A program made the translations under genes and the position numbers. The notes beneath the pieces were generated by a model. That model searched no databases and had not been told where the DNA came from. It worked only from the letters and a program-made list of their open reading frames with translations. Shown here one piece after another: positions 58,301 to 64,000 of a stretch of DNA of 64,000 nucleotides. Each line of letters begins with the position of its first letter. The first letter of the stretch is position 1. This DNA is from Paramecium tetraurelia (lineage: Eukaryota > Ciliophora > Oligohymenophorea > Peniculida > Parameciidae): the NCBI RefSeq assembly GCF_000165425.1, contig NW_001799022.1:124001-188000 (forward strand), given 5' to 3'.

Positions 58301-59998
58301 ACAATTGGAATGTAGGGTTAAGAATTAATCCCGAAAGAATGTCCAACACATCCAATTTATCCACTGAATGTAGGAATCATTTCTTTGGATGTAAAATCTA
58401 TAGTGTTTTTTTGACTAGTGATTCCAGTTTAAGATAATTTTAAATTTGCACCATTTCCAAATGAGTCATTCAAAATAGAGCCTTTGTTATTTTTAACTGA
58501 ATCTAATATCTTCTTTGTAAGTTTTGGATTATATTTGATTGCAAAGAATTGAATATATTAAAAATAATAGTAAGATGATTTTGTTGGTCTAAAACTAATT
58601 GAAAATTTGCATTTAGAATTTGCTTGTGCTGATTGAGTCTCTGGAGAAACTGTGAAAACTGGCACTTTTTCTCCATTAACAGTAGGATGAGTTTGGATTG
58701 TCCAAAATACAGTCAATTTACAGTTTAGTCTATTGTGTAATTCTAACTCCCTTGCTCCACTTTGTGTTTAGCATTCAACATAACCAAAATCAATAAAATC
58801 TTCAGAGAATTTAATTAATCTGTAATCAGAAGATGGAGGAAGCATCAACTCTTTATATTAAACAGTTTGATTAGCATTTTCTTGCCATTCTCCTTGAAGA
58901 TTACTTTGATTTTACTAATTAACTTTCATCAAATAAGAATTTTCCATATATTTGAAATCCACTTCACTTAATTTTCCTTGAATAACTCTTCTTCTAAAAT
59001 TATCAATATGCTATTGAAGCAATGGTATAGGTTTGATCAAAAGGTCATAACATGTCCCAATTAAATCGACAAACTTAATTTGATTACTTGCAACGCAATA
59101 AACTCTTTCATAGTAATTAATTGTATGTCTGGGTGTAAAGGTGACAATGATACGATCAAAGCTCTTTCCTTAGATCAGACCCCTTACTTTATTGAAACTA
59201 AAAATGTTATTCATATCGGTGTATAATTAGTATGAAGCTGCTAGATCAGAATCATTATGAATTGTCAATAATTTAGTGGCCTGATTACCAATTTTGATCT
59301 CTCCAAAGTTAATTGACTTTTCACTTAAATACACTGCATGTTCCACTGCTGATCCGACACACTCAAAAGTTAATTCATTTCCTCCTTGACAAACCACTTT
59401 AAATCTAATAACTGAAACATTAAGGATTTAAGGTTAATATGTAACTTTGATTAAAAATGTGCTTTTTTGGGGAATGACTCCTGAGTAGTAGTCTAAAGAG
59501 AATGCATTATCTTTGAACTCATCATCTATCATTTTAGTGATTTAAAATTGAGCTGTAACTTCTGATGAATTCTTAATTGTGATTTCCTTTGTTACTGTTT
59601 TACCTATCAATAAAGTTTCGAAATTGAGTTTTTTAGTGTTCAATTATAAGAAAGGGTATTTGCCTATTCCTGATACTTTGATCACTCTAGGTTCTTCGTA
59701 TTGAACATGCATGATAATTGATGCAACTATTACTTCTGCTTATTGAGGGGAATAAGTCAAAGTAAAATTGATTTTTGATCCAGGAGCTAACTATCCTCTA
59801 AATTATTATCACTAGATAATACCTCTCTGGAGTAATCTTGAATTTCTAAAATTCGAAATGAAACTACACAGGATAGTCGTTTGGATTTTCAAGCATGAAT
59901 ACCAAATTAGATACAGATGTTACAGCAGTAAATCCAATATCAAGTGCAGGAGGAATGGTTGTCAATATCATTCGATGTTCCACTTATTTTTTTTTCAT
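55352..59998 (-). CDS. ASH-domain ciliary protein (HYDIN/CFAP65/CFAP74-like), 1530 aa
   Basis: Two introns (25 nt near the start, 29 nt near the end) leave 1531 codons, so almost the whole 4.6 kb is one exon. The sequence is a series of about ten immunoglobulin-like ASH/MSP domains, each with beta-strand patterns such as KLNFETLLIGKTVTKEITIK, KSINFGEIKIGNQATKLLTI and FIDFGYVECQTQSGARELEL, where a strand, FG-x-V/I and a turn recur. Proteins of this type (HYDIN, CFAP47, CFAP65, CFAP74, DLEC1) form parts of the axonemal central pair or ciliary base. I cannot say which member this is. No signal peptide or membrane segment. Confidence 0.8.
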
Positions 59999-60029
59999 TA
60001 TATTAAATTTATTGTTTATTAATAATAAC

Positions 60030-61154
60030 TCATCCTAACTTTTTATATTCTTATCCTTTTGGTGGTGATGGTCTGTCCTTCCTTTCATAATCTTTAACTT
60101 TCACTTCATCCCAATTAGTTGACCTAAACAAAAATCAATTCAATTTATTACAATACTGTTCCTCCTGAAGTTTGCATTGACTTTATCATAGCTCTTCTGG
60201 TATTCTCATCCCCATTTTAATAAATTTATTTAAACAAACTATTCAAAGGATCTTCACCATACTCTTCCTTATGTTTATTGATATCCTCTTCAATCTCCTT
60301 GTCAATTTTACTCCAATCCTTCTTTTTTTTGGATGATGTGGGGTATGCTGCCTATTCCATGATTGGGATTTATTATTGCTCTTCAGCCTTCCTCTGCAAT
60401 GATCCCCAATTCAAAGTTTTATCTTTTTTGTCCATAATGATTTCTATTGAATTCAATCCCACCTTGGCCTTGCTGGTTTCTGGAATAATTTCAGCAAATA
60501 AATCCAGATCAAGTTCAAAGTTGTTTCCTTTTTCAATAGGAAATGATAATTGCAATCTAGAAATTTCTAATTTGAATACCTTTATTTTTCAAACTAATAT
60601 TTTAAGTCTGCACTATTTGGTAATGCGTGATGTATTTCTATACCAACTTTAAGATCTGTTTGATACCATTTATACATCAATTTGCCTGATGTTGAATAAA
60701 TATCTGTCCTCTGTGCTTCAGAATTTTAAGGGACTTCTTTAAATTACTAGATTATTCTAGAAATTATATATTTCTTTACTTTTCTTAGGCTGTTTAGACA
60801 AGTTTAATATTCTTGAGTTCTAGTTCGCATTTCAAAAGTTGTTATTACGTTTCCTTATGTTTTGGATTGAATTAAAGACTTTTTTATAAATCTAACTATG
60901 CCTACTAGATCTTTCCACATATGAAGTTGATCAATCCTGAATATATTTCTATAGAATACCTTTTCTATAATAGGCTTCAAATCTGTCTGAACTTAGTTAG
61001 ATCGCTTTGTCTAATGTGGACAATGCATCATCATATTTGCCAAGATGATATAAGGCTATCGATTTGGTGACAAGTGTCTCATAATCATCACTAACCAACA
61101 ATTAGAGAGCCTGATCATATTGATGATGAAGAATCAAAAAATAAGGATTTGAAC

Positions 61155-61158
<4 letters not shown>
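60030..61158 (-). CDS. SGT1: SGT1 co-chaperone (TPR-CS-SGS), 343 aa
   Basis: Four introns (23, 23, 23, 28 nt) leave 344 codons. Residues 1-120 are TPR repeats (SIALYHLGKYDDALSTLDKA, AYYRKGLINFICGKIQQA). The CS domain follows (MYKWYQTDLKVGIEI to SIEIIMDKKDKTLNWGSL), and the end is a typical SGS domain: GEDPLNSLFKQIYQNGDENT, MIKSMQTSGGTVLSTNWDEV. SGT1 works with HSP90 and SKP1 in kinetochore and SCF ubiquitin-ligase assembly. The ATG lies inside the last codons of the P450 gene upstream (ATGA overlap), so the 5' leader must overlap that gene. Confidence 0.93.
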
Positions 61159-62645
<1,487 letters not shown>

Positions 62646-63477
62646 AAATTCTTAATTATTTATAAATTAACAACTTTATTTTTGTTTTTAATGTATGAAT
62701 TTTATGGAAAAATATATATTATATATTAGAATTTTGCAGTATTAATATAAATATAATGTATTAATTAATTGTCTTAGTTTATTATTTAAATTGGCTATTT
62801 TCATTAATGAAATCTTAGATAAAATGGACTTTTAAATATAGAAATTCAATATTTTCTAGATTTCTTCCTACCTTCAAATATTTTCAATTGAAACATGTCT
62901 CTCTATTAGCATATAAATTCTTATTATAATTTGGATGAAAAATATAAATATATTTATTTATTAGTAATACTTGAAAAAATTTAATGAGTGAATGCCTTCT
63001 GACCCTAAAATTAAATAAGAGCTACCCTAAATTATAAGTTTAAAGACTTTTTCTTTCCAAAAGATGTATGAATTTTAAAGAGCCTTAATCTTGTATAAAT
63101 AGGAGACAAAAAGTTTCGGCAATTACTTATAAAAAGTATTATAAGGTGTATTTGAAATTATAAATATAAAATGAATGATCTAGAAAGAATACTAAATTGA
63201 TCTAAAAATAGTACTTAAGTCTCTTTGGCTGAAATTTTCAAACCTAGAATTGCTGCCATATTCAATTGCATGATACATATATTAAAATTATAATTAACCT
63301 TCTAAAACAACCTAAACCTAGTTATTCGACCCCAACCAAAATTATTTATAGATAAACAATTCAAAGTTTATTTAAAAATATCAAGATATAAACTAATTAA
63401 AAGAAAAAATATATATATATCTTTTCTTTTGTAATATATTGAAAAGATTATGAATTTTTTTTATGTAAACTAAAAAT
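62646..63477. other. AT-rich intergenic stretch with one small possible ORF
   Basis: Flanks two minus-strand genes. It contains the 60-codon plus-strand ORF listed separately and a competing minus-strand open frame of similar length; neither has a recognised domain. Short AT runs occur near 63405-63420. Confidence 0.4.
62992..63174 (+). CDS. Possible very small protein (60 aa)
   Basis: ATG directly after an in-frame TGA, then 60 codons to TGA. Composition is protein-like: MPSDPKIKQELPQIISLKTF, then YEFQRALILYKQETKSFG and NYLQKVLQGVF. Small helical, slightly basic; could be a mitochondrial LYR-like or assembly protein, but no motif proves this. A minus-strand frame overlaps it. Low confidence. 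Confidence 0.25.
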
Positions 63478-64000
63478 TCATTTAGACAGTTCAACTGTTT
63501 TTGACAGGTGATTATATTAATTAAATTATTTTATTAATTGAGAAATCATTTATTGTAAATGTTTGGTTGGAATAGATATCTAATTAGTTAATTAGATTTT
63601 GGTACACTCACATAATAATTCAATTTTTGTTGATTAATCCATTTATTTTGAGTATTAATATTTTTCGATTTACCTGCAAATAATTCCTTTTTATTATTAA
63701 TTTTTAGTTAAGATATCACTGAAATTTATTATTTAAAGTTCTAAGTTATTGAAAACACTATTGCCCTTCTTTTTCTTATTCATTAACTTGAAGATTTCCT
63801 TATCCAAATTATTCCCCATTTTTTTAATATATATTTTGGCAGTAGTCATTACTCTGAGAATAGGGCGAAAAATGAATATAACAATAATCATCGAAATGAA
63901 AATTAAGGAGCAAGATATAATTATTTAGATATAAAAAGCTCTTTCATTTGCCTATTAAACCAAAAGTTCGAGCTCTAAGAAGTTTTCTTGTAATACGTGC
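63478..64000 (-). CDS. C-terminal part of a transmembrane protein (5' partial)
   Basis: The frame is open from the window edge for 173 codons to TGA. A hydrophobic span (IIISCSLIFISMIIVIFIFR) follows a polar segment with NERAFYIQ, and the cytosolic remainder is Lys/Gln-rich (FKLMNKKKKGNSVF). In ciliates this end, one membrane span followed by a basic polar tail, is common in large polytopic proteins of unknown function. The start and most of the protein lie beyond base 64000. Confidence 0.55.

Overview
The window looks like macronuclear DNA of a ciliate of the Paramecium type. Seen directly: it is very AT-rich; long reading frames run through TAA and TAG, which fall where conserved proteins have Gln, and close only at TGA; and genes are split by introns of about 19-33 nt, mostly beginning GTA and ending TAG. 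Removing such introns rejoins conserved domains in frame, for example in ribosomal protein uL14, a class I histone deacetylase, an aromatic amino acid hydroxylase and a proteasome alpha subunit. For nearly every multi-exon gene below I checked that total length minus introns is divisible by three.

Layout. 1-9.3 kb: the end of a GPI-ethanolamine-phosphotransferase-like membrane protein, a small unknown gene, a monoacylglycerol-lipase-like hydrolase divergent from a PPIL4-type cyclophilin-RRM protein, a lipid-anchored unknown, an IF1-like ATPase inhibitor and an unknown acidic protein. 9.3-13.3 kb: an ankyrin gene followed by decayed ankyrin repeats and a gene-poor stretch. 13.3-24.3 kb: PH-domain kinase, uL14, an unknown, a UQCC1/CBP3 bc1-assembly factor, the hydroxylase, a secreted zinc carboxypeptidase and two unknowns. 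24.3-32.1 kb: a RING/B-box protein, a coiled-coil protein, a small TIM chaperone, an AGC kinase, a bZIP factor and an NCLX-type Na+/Ca2+ exchanger. 32.8-46.9 kb: a large unknown helical protein, two small genes (one with paired PP1-docking motifs), a metallo-beta-lactamase/double cyclic-nucleotide-binding fusion, a second bZIP paralogue, an armadillo-like protein, an ABHD17-like hydrolase and an ERF4-like protein. 47.3-64 kb: proteasome alpha1, an importin-alpha-like protein, a histone deacetylase, a COX5B protein with a polyglutamine tail, a MORN protein, a 1530-residue ASH-type ciliary protein, SGT1, a cytochrome P450 and the edge of another membrane protein.

Functional themes. Mitochondrial biogenesis is well represented (IF1-like, UQCC1, small TIM, COX5B, NCLX). 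Signalling and lipid anchoring recur: three proteins start Met-Gly with Cys at position 4, there are two kinases, a PP1-docking protein and the cyclic-nucleotide-binding fusion. The genes show no operon-like functional grouping. Packing is extremely tight, with divergent start codons 40 and 53 bp apart and one same-strand stop/start overlap.

I saw no tRNA, rRNA, CRISPR, insertion sequence or virus-derived element. All exon structures come from reading the sequence, without transcripts or database searches.
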